Shown here: positions 49,566 through 61,892 of the stretch, one piece after another | Numbering within the stretch: position 1 is the first letter of the stretch | Layout of the letters: every line of letters begins with the position of its first letter | DNA from: Gordius sp. MW1 | Taxonomy: Eukaryota > Nematomorpha > Gordioida > Gordea > Gordiidae | Length of the DNA: 64,000 nucleotides | Direction of reading: 5' to 3' | Assembly: GCA_964036665.1 (NCBI GenBank) | Contig: OZ038528.1 | Coordinates: 25,717,245 to 25,781,244, forward strand | Notes under the pieces: generated by a model | Told to the model about the DNA's origin: nothing | Databases searched by the model: none | The model's input: only the letters and a program-made list of their open reading frames with translations | Position numbers and translations under genes: made by a program

Positions 49566-49833
49566 AATAATAACAACATACATACATAGCAACAGTTGGT
49601 TGGAAGACGTTCTCCCCCGTCTAAACATTCGGTACCCTTTTTACTAAAACAAAGACTTGGTATTCTTATAGCCAAGTACAACTTTAAATCGTTCGCGGAT
49701 TCTTGGCCAATTTTGGAAGATCCCCTCGATGATGATATATCCGAATAGTGTATTATTTTATTCGGCGCATTTTGCCTTTTAATGTATTTATATTATATTA
49801 CTGTCAGCGGATTTTTAACAAATAAACTTTTTT

Positions 49834-49927
<94 letters not shown>

Positions 49928-49960
49928 ATAACAACATACATACATACATAGCAACAGTTG
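49566..49960 (+). mobile_element. Retrocopy with 88-base A tail and target duplication
   Basis: Insert 49599-49925 ends in AATAAA (49821-49826), then 88 uninterrupted A (49838-49925). It is flanked by about 33 bp of direct repeat: 49566-49598 and 49924-49960, both starting AATAATAACAACATACATAC and ending AGCAACAGTTG. The right copy has an extra ACAT. This is the signature of LINE-type retrotransposition. The insert encodes a C-terminal tail up to a stop at about 49749 (LGILIAKYNFKSFADSWP, then EDPLDDDISE). I do not recognise the parent protein. The copy is 5' truncated. Confidence 0.75.
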
Positions 49961-50599
49961 CTATAACCCAGTGGTGTAAATGAGGGGGGAGGGAAAACGG
50001 GATATTCCCCCCTTTTTTATTGATTTTAACCCATTAAAGCCTTCCGTCGTATATATCATACGCAAAGTGTATCATTTTTAATTAGCAAATTTGCACACTT
50101 AAAAACCTTTTGATTTTATCAAATGCTAGTTAAGCCCGGCAAACGTTGTTTTGCCATATACATTATGTCTGGCAAATTAACTAACTATAAGTGTGGGGGG
50201 ATATTTTTTGCAGAAGTTTTATCTAAATTGTAGTGTTATTTTATTCTTACAATCGATGGAAAGTAAACGTAAATAACTAATTGCAGGTAAGGAGTTTGTC
50301 GGGGAATGAAGGGGAGATAAAATTTTTTATTTATTGTTTCCTGGGGGGTTGTTGGTCTACCGGTTTAACATTTTTATTATACTTTTAAATATCTAATTCG
50401 AGAAAACTTCAGCCTTGTATGTATGACGTCATTATTGTATATGATGCTATAAATGAAACTGCCGGGAAATGTCCGATATTTTTATCGGATTCGGGTTTTA
50501 AGGGTATTTTTAAAAATGGGTTTGGGTTCGGGTTCTGTAAAACAGCGAGTTTTACCCGGTGGGTTCGGGTTCGGGACAAACCCCTGGTGTTAACAAGAA

Positions 50600-51663
50600 C
50601 AATATATTAATTTAATTAAAAAATATTAACAAAAACAATATATTAATTTGGAAAAAAAACGAAAAAAATAATTTCGAATCACAATTTGGCCAATGGTGAT
50701 TTTTATTGGTCAGTAACCAGCGGACGGCCAAAAAGCCATATTATCAAGTGTATTAACTAGAACAATATATTAATTTACTTTTAAAAAATAAAAATTTTGC
50801 CCTCTCCGGGATTCAAACCCACATCAGTAGAATTTCGAATCACAATTTGGCCAATGGTGATTTTTTTCATTGGTCAGTAGCCAGGACACGGTTAAATTCA
50901 TATTATCAAGGTTATAAACAAGAACAATATATTAATTTAATAAAAAAAATATAATAATTTTGCCCTCTCCGGGATTCAAACCCACATCAGTAGAGGCATA
51001 GGCTTTTGTAGGGGCACAGGGACCCATATCAGTAGAGGCATAGGCCCTTGTAGGGGAGGGCACAGGGTATTTATCAATGTTAACCTAATATAACTATTCA
51101 AAAACGAAAAAAAAAGTTCGATTTATACTTTGGCCAATGGTCATTTTTTTCATTGGTCAGTAGCCAGCGGACGGCCAAAAAGTCACATTATCAATGGTAT
51201 TAACAAGAACAATATATTAATTAAATTTAAAAAAAATCGAACCAGCAATTAAGAATTTGCCCTCGCCGGGATTCGAACCCACATCCTTAGAGGCATAGGC
51301 TTTTGTAGGGGCACAGGGACCCATATCAGTAAAGGCATTGGCCATTGTAGGGGAGAGCATAGGGTAATTATCAATGTTAACCTAATATACAAATTCAAAA
51401 ACGGAAAAAAGAAATTCGATTTATTTGGCCAATGGTCATTTTTTTCATTGGTCAGTAGCCTGCGGACGGTCAAAAAGTTATATTATCAATGGTATTAACA
51501 AGAACAAAATATTAATTTAATTTAGTAAAAAAAAAATTCGCCCTCTCCTGGGCTTGAACTCAAACCTGCAAGTCAGAAAGCCGGGGGCAAATAACTTGGA
51601 AAACGGACAGACAGACGGACGGACGGACAACAAAAAACAAGCCCATAAATTGCATAGCAATTA
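50600..51663. repeat. Third composite repeat with tRNA-like T-arm motifs
   Basis: Four units carry GGCCAATGGT ... CATTGGTCAGTAGCCAGCGG and then CCCTCTCCGGGATTCAAACCC or GCCGGGATTCGAACCCAC (51267). On the minus strand the latter reads GTGGGTTCGAATCCCGGC, an ideal tRNA T-arm/B-box. The block ends CCCATAAATTGCATAGCAA (about 51643-51663). A tRNA-derived SINE amplified inside a larger element would explain it. No intact tRNA is seen. Confidence 0.55.
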
Positions 51664-52729
51664 ATAAATAGTTAAATAAACTAAAGCGCCAAGTAAAGTA
51701 TAGGCAGAAGAAATGAAGTTTGCTATAGTGCAGCTCAATTGCTTACCAGCGCCTCTAATACTTTAAGTCTTAACAAAAATTTAGCAGTTTACATAATGAT
51801 TAATTTAGAGAATAGATGAGAACTAGCTTTATTGAAATGGCTTGTAGAAAGAACTTCAAAAGATGTGCATGGGCCATTTTAATTAACACAAAGCATTGGG
51901 CACTGTGATGAGGGTAAAAATTATAATTTTAATGAAAATTTCACATTCCATTATATTAATTTGGTTGACATTGTGTATATGTTACAAATAAATTAAAGTC
52001 TAATAATATTCTAGGCATTATAAATGTTAATTAAATAAAAAGTTTTCTTTACCGGGAACAAATCAATAGTGATGAAATGAGTAAGACAGATTTTATGACA
52101 GCTCCATAGACTAAAAACATGTTACCTTACCTATTATTCTAAAATCAAACCTTTTAAGTAACATCTTTAATTATGATGAGTCAAGTTTGTTTTTTAAAGC
52201 TGAAAGCAAAAGTTTGCATTTGGAAATGGGAAAACAAATAAAGAAAGAGTGAAAGTGCCTTTAGTTAAAAATTAAACATGCACTGACAAAAAAAATATTT
52301 TTTATTGGGAGACATACTTTTTAAATTGTATAAATTAAGTTCACAAAATATGGTGTACATTGATGTTATTCCAAAGTATTTATCATAAGAGTGAGCTGTT
52401 GTAAGCCGAGTCTCTCCTACTCCATAAAGGTGCATATAAGACCATTGGCATTGAATTTTTTAAACCCATATATTTTTTTAAAACTTGAATACAATACCTA
52501 TTTTTATGAGAAAAACAAATTTACGATTATAATAATTTAATAAATATTACTGCAAAAAATTATCTACATTAGAGCTTAATTTAATTGCATACATGTTAAA
52601 GATCGCGTAAATTACAATTTACGCTCATTTTAAGGCTCAGTGATTCTCACTAAAGAAATTTTAAGTGTATCTTCAAAATTAGTCTATTTTAGAGAGCATT
52701 TAACTAAAAATAGGTTAGTCAATTATGAT

Positions 52730-54238
52730 AAAATTATACACAACAAATTATTTGCTAAGTATTTTATTCATATTGCTAAGTATTTTTAGTGTCATTGCTA
52801 AGTATTTTATTCATTTGCTAAGTATTTAAATTAATGCTAAGTATTAAATTCAAATGCTAAGTATTTTATTCATTTGCTAAGTATTTAAATAAATTTTGCT
52901 AAGTATTTTATTGTTTTGCTAAGTATTTTATTTATTTGCTAAGTATTTTATTTGTTTGCTAAGTATTTTAATGTTTTGCTAAGTATTTTAATTATTGCTA
53001 AGTATTTAAATATATTATGCTAAGTATTTAAATTATTGCTAAGTATTTAAATATATTATGCTAAGTATTTAAATTTGCTAAGTATTTAAATAAATAGTGC
53101 CAAGTATTTAAATTACTTGCTAAGTATTTAAGTAAATTATGCTAAATATATTATCTAGGTTTTAAATAAATTATGCTAAGTAAAGATTTTATAAATTTAA
53201 ACAAATAAAGCTGTCTGTTGATTTTAAATTCATGTTTCAAATTTGACTAATGAGGTCATGAAATTAAGTAATAGAAATGCAGTTTTTGAAGTTCTTGTCA
53301 GCCTGTGCAATTCATATTGCATTTAAAGCTGTTTTTGGGTATAAAATGGTTGTGGTATAGGGTTAGGGTTAGGGTTTATTGTAGTTGAATAGAATCTCTA
53401 CCAATTATCCTATTGGCTATTTAGATTATTTTATATATGAAGTATATAGAACATGAAGGGTATTTCTTCACCTACAAATAAATAATCATATTTTTTTTGT
53501 CAAATGTAAAATAAATTATTTTTTATAAACAATATAAAATTGAAATATTATATTTTTTAACTATAAATTTTGGTAATTCATTAAAATAATTCCCATTAAA
53601 ACTTAACTTCAAATTTCAACACTTTTTTGTGTCATAAATAAAACTTTGAATTAAAAACATTTAATAACTTAGCACTTCAAAATAGAAAACCTAGCAATTT
53701 TAAAAATTAAACATTTTCTTTGAAATTATTACCATTAAAACTTTGTCCTTTTTAGCTTTAAAACCTTATTATCTTATATTTTTTTACAACTCAGCATTTT
53801 GATTAAAACTCAAAATTTAAATTTTTTTTAATAAAATACTTAGCATTTTAATAAAAAAACTTAGTATATGAAAATAAAAACTCTGCAATTTAATAATAAG
53901 AACGTAGCATTTAAAAATAGAAAACTTAGCATTTAAAATAAAATACTTAGCATTTCCTTTATAATACTTAGCATTTAAAATAAAATACCTAGCATTTCCT
54001 TTAAAATACTTAGCATTTTAAAATAAAATACTTGGCATTTAGATTAAAATACTTAGCATTTAATAATAAAATACTCATTTAGATTAAAATACTTAGCATT
54101 TACATTAAAATACTTAGCATAAAATACTTAGCGTTTTTTAATAAAATACTTAGCACTTTAATTAAAATACTTAGCATAAATTACTTAGCAATTTGTAATT
54201 ATTTACTTAGCAGTTAAATAACACCCAAAATTATACAC
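52730..54238. repeat. Facing arrays of TGCTAAGTATTT (foldback-like)
   Basis: Left array, about 52752-53180: 21 copies of GCTAAGTATTT spaced roughly 15-25 bp. Right array, about 53650-54213: about 20 copies of the reverse complement AAATACTTAGC. A spacer of about 450 bp separates them. AAAATTATACAC sits just outside each end (52730-52741 and 54227-54238), a possible 12-bp target duplication. No ORF. It resembles foldback elements whose inverted arms are built of short tandem repeats, though spacing here is irregular. Confidence 0.75.
53358..53377. repeat. Short telomere-like TTAGGG run
   Basis: About three units of TTAGGG inside the spacer between the two TGCTAAGTATTT arrays. Too short to be a telomere. 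Confidence 0.7.
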
Positions 54239-54948
54239 CTTTTATTTTGTATTTTGCTAAAATATCTATCTCAATTTAAATATTAATATATAGTAAATAA
54301 CAACTCGGTATTTATACTAAAATATTTAAAAAGGGAAGCGCTGATTGATATATTTTAAGTAGCGAAGGTATATAAATCCTTTATTATAGTAGTTTAAAAT
54401 GATCAAATGTATGTAAATCAATTGCATACACATTATATTTAAAGCTATTATCAAACTTATAGGTGTTGTATACGTTAAGTGAAGAGTCCCAGGGAAATAA
54501 GAGGACCAAACCAGATGTGGAGATTCAATAATATGAAGGCGAGCTAGCAAAGAGTTGATACGATTCGATAGACAAAGAGACTGAAGGAATATGTAGGCAG
54601 ACGAAGGTCCGTGCTTGATGTACCGACAACAACTGTGTATCGAATGGAAGAAGGAAAAAAACTTCGGGAGATGTTGAAGGGCACTTATATTTTAATTCTC
54701 TTTTTATCGACAACGTATGTATTTATTGTATGCGCCATAGTTTTAACTATTAATACGTGTTATATCCCATTGTTTGAGATACGAGAAAATTGGAATAAGT
54801 AGAACTTAAATTAAACTGATCGTTTGGTTAATTCGGACATAAGATTAGCATTATAATATCAAAATATATCAATGTGTTGCTCCATTAAATCATGAACGAG
54901 GGACCAATGACTAGATCACTAGATGTTGCAGGTACTACACTCAAAGCC

Positions 54949-55616
54949 AGGCGCGTAGCCAGGAATTTCACGAGGGAGGGGGGAAGCTGGCAAAATTTTT
55001 TTTACATTTTATTTGTAATTAAAAATATAAACAACCAAAAAGTCTGGCTCGCTGCTGGGCCCACGCGGCTAAGGGGTCGGGCAGGCAACCGTTCTAAATT
55101 GAGATTTTCAAGTTGGCCTGGGCGGGCACCATAATGAGATTTTTATATAGTATTATATTTTTTGTCACTTTTTATTTATAAAAATTCTAAAAATACATAA
55201 AAAAAATATGAAATCAAGACAAAATTAATTCTTGAAATTTAAAATCGTCATTTTGGGCCCGGCTGTTTGGACAGCATTAATGAATTGGGCAATTAAAGGG
55301 TTTGACATGCAATTTAATTATCAAATCGTGATGGGTTCTAGCAGCAAATTTTAGACAAATAAAATATGACAAATGATAAAAGTATTATTATATAGAATGA
55401 GGAACTTTATAATAATCGCTTAGTTATCTACTTCCTGGGGCGGTTGGGTGTTTTCACGGGAAATAAATGTTTTAACAAGTTTTTTTCATAGCAGTTTTCA
55501 CAATCATATTCGGAATTTTTTCGTAATTTTAGCCATTATTATATTAAATTTTGAGAAATTTTTGGATTTAGAGGGGGGCAACCGCCCCTCTCTGCCACCC
55601 ATTGGCTAAGCATATG
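54949..55616. repeat. Two broken GGGCGTAGCC MITE ends
   Basis: A left end GGCGCGTAGCCAGGAATTTC (54949) and a right part (about 55490-55616: TTTTAGCCATTATTAT, GAGGGGGGCAACCGCCCCTC, TTGGCTAAGCATATGG). They may be one element split by an insertion or two truncated copies. Confidence 0.5.
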
Positions 55617-56581
55617 GGTGGCTGAATAAATAAAAACCCGTTTATGACTGATGATTTTATTAAACATGTTTATTATTGATCATTTATAAAATATTATAAG
55701 TAATTTTTGTTTTAATAATGACAATAAATTTACACCGGGCTGGGCCAATTCCTTGCGAAAATATTAGCCGATCGGGCTCAGCCATATAATTATTTCATAA
55801 TGGGGGCCAATAAGACCAAAAGGCCCGTGCATATATCTAGTTTAAATATTGGTGGTGGTTGGCATATTCAGAAAAACTTAACAAAGCTATTTAAAATTGT
55901 GAGCTTTGAAAAAAACCACAGGCCGAGTTGGGTCACAATATTTAAATAATTTAACTATTAATGTTTTTTGGAGTACAAACTTAATCTTTAAGAGATTAAT
56001 GCATTTTTTATCAAAAATTCCTTAATCGTAGATATTAAAAGGTATATAATTTTAATTTTTCTTTAATAAAAATTTTTTACAAAAAATAATAACTAACCCC
56101 CCTCCCCCTTGGGCAATTCTGGCAAAGACTGTTGTAGATAATTTTACTAAAATTTTGTTTAACAATATTATTTATCTTAAATGTTTGAAAGCCACTGATT
56201 ATTTTTTGTCAACCTCTTATAAATCAAAAGCCGTCTTGTATCTAGTTGTTGCTTTATCTTTAAACTAATCTATTCCAGTTAACTATTACTTTTTTAACAA
56301 CAACAAAAAAATCCTTTACAGGGCTAAGGTGTAACCATTATTATACACGTAATTTTTATAATTAAAAATACCGATCCTGAAATATTGGAACGCATTCCCT
56401 CCAACTTTTTTTATCAATCCCATTAGACCAATAATAAAACAACTTTTATATATGAAGATTGGACATTTATGAGTTTATTTTATGCAAATCCCTAAATTTG
56501 AGAGGATTGAGCAAGAATTTAAACATTAAAGGTTCTTAAGTAAAACATAAATTATTACACTCTTTATAAAGCATTCTGTAT

Positions 56582-56725
56582 AATTATATCCTCTTCATCT
56601 TTATCAATATTTGGCCTCAAAGTCGTGGGTTTTTTTGATGGGGTTCTTCCATATTTATCGGGTAAATGTCTAAATGTCATGTCGTTTTTAATTATCTGAG
56701 ATTTCATAAATTTGTCAAATTGTCC
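56582..56725 (-). pseudogene. LINE 3'-end fragment
   Basis: The minus strand reads GQFDKFMKSQIIKNDMTFRH, then LPDKYGRTPSKK, parallel to GQMDKVMKSKKINRDMTHLP at the 3' end of the LINE copy at 17252-17697. It is a small decayed remnant of the same family, ending at a similar point. Confidence 0.6.
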
Positions 56726-57170
56726 TTTCTAAGACGGTCCCTCCCAAGTCCGTGTGCGAAAAGTGCGCCAGGTTAGAAAACGGCTATAAAAACCAACTCC
56801 AAAATCATGTTTTGGTATAATTATATGTTATTGATCAATCTCTAATTAACCAAAACAAGCATTTAAAGCCAATCCCTTTATCGTTTATATAGCCTATTTC
56901 AGTTGTAACTTATTTTCAAAAAAAAACTCGAACTAATACTCACAACAAAACAAGGACTTAAATGCATTAAGTTCTAGATAATTGAAAGTCCTTAAAACAG
57001 TTGACTTGCAAACAAAACTTTAAATAATGTTAAAAATAAAAAATAAGCTAACAAATTTAGAGGCGATTTGCCTTCCCATCAAAAGCGTATATCTTGTGTA
57101 AATATGATGGTCAGTTAAAAACTTTAATTAAAATGTACTTGAACCAATCGCCATTTAACCTCGCCTGCTG

Positions 57171-57320
57171 GAAGTAGAGGGGGTGAAATAATGATTTAGG
57201 GAGGGGCAAAATCATCATTTTTTGAAATGTTAGCCATAATTTTACTAAATTTCAACAAATCTTTAAGATTATAGGGGGTAGCCGCCACCCCCCTGCCCCC
57301 CTTCCTTGGCTACGCCCATA
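57171..57320. mobile_element. GGGCGTAGCC MITE copy, left end lost
   Basis: TAATGATTTAGGGAGGGGCA, TTAGCCATAATTTTAC and the end CCTTGGCTACGCCCATA. Confidence 0.65.
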
Positions 57321-57575
57321 AAAATATATTTAAACGAACCGTTATTTAACCTCGTGGATGTTTTTTGAATTACAAAGGGGTGCGTTTGTTTACAGATTTA
57401 ATGGGAAGCATCTTAATTATAAAAAAAGGATTTTAATTCTTTCTACTCTTAAATCAAACAGCCTGAGTTTTCAACATTAATGAATAAATAGTTCAACACG
57501 ACACATTTATTTACGACATTTCTTAATCCATGAAATTATAACTTTTTAAGCTAAGCCACTCTGTTTGTCTCACCT

Positions 57576-57700
57576 CATGGGCGTAGCCAAGGGGGGGGGG
57601 GGGAATTATGGCTTACATTTCAAAAAATCATCATTTTGACCCTCCCTAAATCATTTTTGCCCCCCCCCCCCCGATAATTCCAAAGCTGGCTACGCCCATG
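57576..57700. mobile_element. GGGCGTAGCC MITE with long G and C runs
   Basis: CATGGGCGTAGCCAA followed by 13 G; ends with 12 C, then CTGGCTACGCCCATG. It is internally shortened, and the complementary homopolymers sit near the two ends. Confidence 0.8.
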
Positions 57701-59518
57701 TCTCACCTAAATAACATATTTAACTTGTTTAAACAGTGTTAGTAAAAGAAAGGAAAAGAAGAAAGGGGGGAGGTGAAAGGGGAAGTCTTTAATTAACTAT
57801 TAATATTCTTCACGTTGCTTTACCTACACCTACTTCTTATTATGTGACACCTTTATTAGGAAGACTCGCCCCAATTCCTTCCAAGAGAAGTGATAATAAA
57901 ATATTTATGAGATATTTTTATGGGTTTGGCGCCATGGATTGCACCATGTGAAAAGAAGAGGTAGAGGGGTAGATCAAATATTATTCAAAAAGATGTGTGA
58001 TGCTATAATATGAATATTGCTCCTCGAACACATTAAGTCTAACTAAACGTATAACTTTGTTGTTGTATAATCCTCAAACAAAGTATTTTAATACCCACGT
58101 TGACCTACTACAGTGGTAGAGCTATAAGAAAAATTCTCATAAAATATCCTATAGTCATCGCGAAATGTGGGATCACTACTAATATATTATTATATTAATA
58201 TACATATTAAGGTCAATATGAATATGCTATTCCAACATTTCTTTTATGTCGTCCGAGCTTATAATGTCTATCACTTCACTTGATTAACGATTTAAATCAA
58301 GCATGGGTAAAGCACGAATCGAGTGGGGGGGGGGGATCAAAGACTTTAAGTCTAAATTTAAAAAAGAGGGCAAATTAAGATTTAATAACTAGTTTTCATA
58401 TTTCTGTTATACTTTCTGAGCTCTTTTTGGCCTAGCCTGTTAATTGGGCATTTATATAAGCCAATGTTTTTATACTTATTAGATAACGCTTTAACGTCTC
58501 ATTCGATTTTAATGAGTACTTTTTTATAAGGTGTAAAAGATCACAATTGAAATCGTTAAATCCAAAACGATTTCCATACATGGATCAATGCGACCTGTTT
58601 AGTTTTAGCGCGTTTTTATAGTTTTTTAGTCGTGAATATAATTTATTTTTATAATAAACATATTGCATTATAATACATAAATTTAAAAAAATAAGAATTT
58701 AATAAAAAAGTTTAATAATTTAAAGGCTTTTTTCGTCAATGGATTTCTTTGTTCAGAAGAATACCACAAATTTTTGATGATTTACCCTATTGATGGTCAT
58801 AAAGACTTTAATCGACAATGTCTAAACCCTGGTTAAAAAGGATTTAGCTTAATTTCATCTGTGCGGATTTAAATTAGAGTCCTCAGAGAATGGGCAACAG
58901 TGTGACTGACTGTCTATATGTGAATCAATTGAGTCGTGATAATTGCACAATAGTTGAACGCACCAGCTTTAACGCTTCATTTGATATGGTATTAAATTAA
59001 TTAAAAATAGGTTCATGAAATATAAAATAAAAATCAAATATTTTTATTGACTATACCAGGGTACTCAATTCGGAGATCAAATTACATGAAATCTCATTTT
59101 CTCAAAGGACTGAATGAAAATTTTAATCTAATATTAAATCCCATTAACATTATATTTAATCAGCTAATACAATGAATTATTAATCCTATTTTTTCCTAAA
59201 CACCAAAAGTCTTTAAATATAACTTTTTGGCTCCAAAAAGTATTTGTCTATATAATGCTCGTCCGCCTGAATAATTGCCCCAAATTTTGAAGAGGCTAAA
59301 CAAGATAATATATTTTTATACTATTACAAGCAACATAATTATTTTTCGATAGTTATATAATGTTAAATATTAAATCACTTATAGTATTGCCGGAAACTTT
59401 TTTTAAAAGAACATAGGCCTAAATTTTGAAAGGATTTGTTCAAAAGGACTTTAGGGCATTCAAACGTTTGATTTTATCGATTATGATCTTATTTTTACTA
59501 CACATTGCTCTCAATAGG
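57701..59518. other. No gene seen
   Basis: AT-rich, apparently single-copy within the window, with a 10-G run near 58325. The only long frame (59426-59653) runs into a MITE. I see no exon I can support. Confidence 0.4.
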
Positions 59519-59633
59519 AATGTTTATGGGGGGGGGGGGGGGGCTGCCACCAAATTTCAAATTATTAGCATTTTGCCCCTCCCTAAATCATTATTGCCCC
59601 TCCCCTCCAAGCCAAATCCTGGCTGCGCCCATG
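59519..59633. mobile_element. GGGCGTAGCC MITE, left end replaced by a G run
   Basis: About 15 G in a row, then GGCTGCCACC and TTTTGCCCCTCCCTAAATCA, ending CCTGGCTGCGCCCATGG. Confidence 0.7.
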
Positions 59634-61740
59634 GAAAGCTTGTTTGTCTTTAAATATCGCAGATCTGCTACAAATTTCTAATCATTATAACACCGACCGA
59701 CACCGAAGCATATATGATTTATTATCAATTATGGGTTGGTAAAGGTTATATAAAAAACTATGATTCAAAAGATTACATGTAGGTCCACCATAACTTTTAA
59801 AGTCATATCTGGGGCTCAGCCCAATTTAGTGTTTGTTTTGGGACTCTGCCAAGCAGGCTCTGACCTACGTAACTTATATTAAATTCATATACGCATTCTT
59901 AACAAAATTAAATATTATTTAGTTTAAGATCAATATGAATTTCGACATCCTATTACTGGCCCTAGTAACTTTAATTACTTTATCGTTTATTTAATTAAGT
60001 GTTTAAACCATAAGAAATAACTCATATTGTTTATTATAAATAATAATATTAAGCAGCATAAATTCTATTATTGTCATTTGAGAATTGTCCTCCGATTTAT
60101 TTCTAACATTGAAGTGAGGCTGGAAAAATATAAGCTAAGCGAGCCAGGAGAAATATCGGGTCTATATCGCCCAATGCCTAATTTATAAGAAATCTTTACA
60201 GATTGTAACATATTAAAGACGCTCTAAACCTCTTTGTTATCTAACATAATCAATAAATAAATAAATTAAATTTTAAAATGGGAGTTAATAAAGGGGCAGA
60301 GGGGGTTAAGGAGGGGGGGTGGGGGTTGGGGGTAAATTTGCACCTTGCTAAACTGACTGATAGAGAGTGAGTGAGCGAGAGAGATAAGGTAAGATAAAGT
60401 AGATAAAAGGAAGGTGTTTTAGAACCACTTTGTGTTGATACTAAAGTGAAAAAAGTTATTCATTGTAAATCGTATAGTAGTAATGCTAATGGGTAGTAGT
60501 GATATGGTTACGGTAATTCTATATCACAGAACCACCCACACCCACCTTTATAGCATTTAAATTTTTTATTTCTCTCTGCCTATCCCCCATTGGGACTACT
60601 TATTTGTTTGACCCTTGGAAAAATCGCATCTGTAAACCCTTATTCAATTTTTACAAAGTATATATACTTTTATATATTATTTGTAAAAGATCATTTTGAT
60701 ACGGTTAAAAACATAATTGTAATCATATAATTTGTTTATAACACATAAAATATAATATTTTACATAATGACAAAGTTGTTATAAAACAATAGCAGACCTT
60801 TTTCAAATAGTTATGTCATCTTTGATTTCTTTAATAATGATAAATCTTAAAAATTATGGGAAATTGATTAAGAAATATTTACATCTAGCTATATCATATT
60901 TAATAAATATGCGTTTAGTAAAATATAAGGATTTGATTGATTCATAAATTTAAATATTTTTTATAAATATTCTCTATTATTTTTATTATTATTGTTTATT
61001 AATATCAACCGCTCAAATATCATGTTCTTTGATTGTATGGATTCAAGTTCAAATTTCCAAAACTATTATCGGAAAATAAACTAATTAAATATTGTATCTT
61101 CCTCAGTAAATGTCGCTTTAAAGCAAATACATAGTAGATTCAGGTGTCCTTTGAGTCACTCTACCTCACTGCCCCTTAACTCTTTATTAACGATAAGATG
61201 GCACTTAAAATGTAAATATCAAAGGTCTGCTGCTGCTGCTGCTTCTATCTCCAAGCAACCCCACCCCACGCACAATTAAATCTCAATAATTATGATGATA
61301 GCCTTTAATGAATGTAGCAAAAGACAGACCTCCTCTTTGATTATTACCTTTTGATACAACATTTTGTATGTCTACATCTAAGTCCTAACTAAAGGATGAC
61401 ATTCTAAAACAATGTAAATACGTAATAACGTTACTTCTGGGGTTAACCTTATTATGACATGTGGGTCCATTATTGGAGTAGCATTTGAGGACCCCCTTTA
61501 TCAATAATTGCTTTATAGGACGACAAACAATTTTAATTACTCTATATATTTGAATCATTTTTCAAAAACCAATATTAGTACGTTTGCAAACTATTAAAAA
61601 ATTGTGCAAACATAACCCCATTAAGTAAAGTTTAAAATTATATGTTAGGAGTGTTAATTAGCACGATTGAGCGATTATTAAAAGACTTCTCATAGTTTAG
61701 TAGTATTTCGAGCTTTTTGATGAACTATAATATGCATTTG
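59634..61740. other. No gene seen; low repeat content
   Basis: AT-rich with purine-rich G stretches (about 60295-60335) and a CTG run (61227-61240). No exon or RNA gene identified. The relative lack of MITEs compared with the rest of the window is the only notable property. Confidence 0.35.
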
Positions 61741-61892
61741 CATAGGCGTATCCAGCACTGGGATTGGGGGCAATAATGATTTAGGGAGGGGCTAAATAAT
61801 CATTTTTTGGAATTTTAGCCATGATTTTAATAAATTTCAGCAAATTTTTGGATTTAGAGGGGGTCAGCCGCCCATTCCTGCCCCCCCCCCTA
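61741..61892. mobile_element. GGGCGTAGCC MITE copy, right end worn
   Basis: CATAGGCGTATCCAGCACTGG, TGATTTAGGGAGGGGC, AATTTTAGCCATGATTTTA, GGGTCAGCCGCCC. Confidence 0.65.

Noticed and set aside
49462..49647. 61-residue open frame
   Set aside because: It crosses the junction between target-site DNA and the retrocopy in a frame different from the retrocopy's own.
51255..51300. tRNA gene on the minus strand
   Set aside because: Only the T-arm is convincing. No full cloverleaf with acceptor and anticodon arms could be drawn.
52750..54215. Regularly repeated short motif suggesting a CRISPR array
   Set aside because: The spacing is irregular and short, the spacers are AT-rich and similar, half the copies are inverted, and the DNA is clearly animal nuclear.
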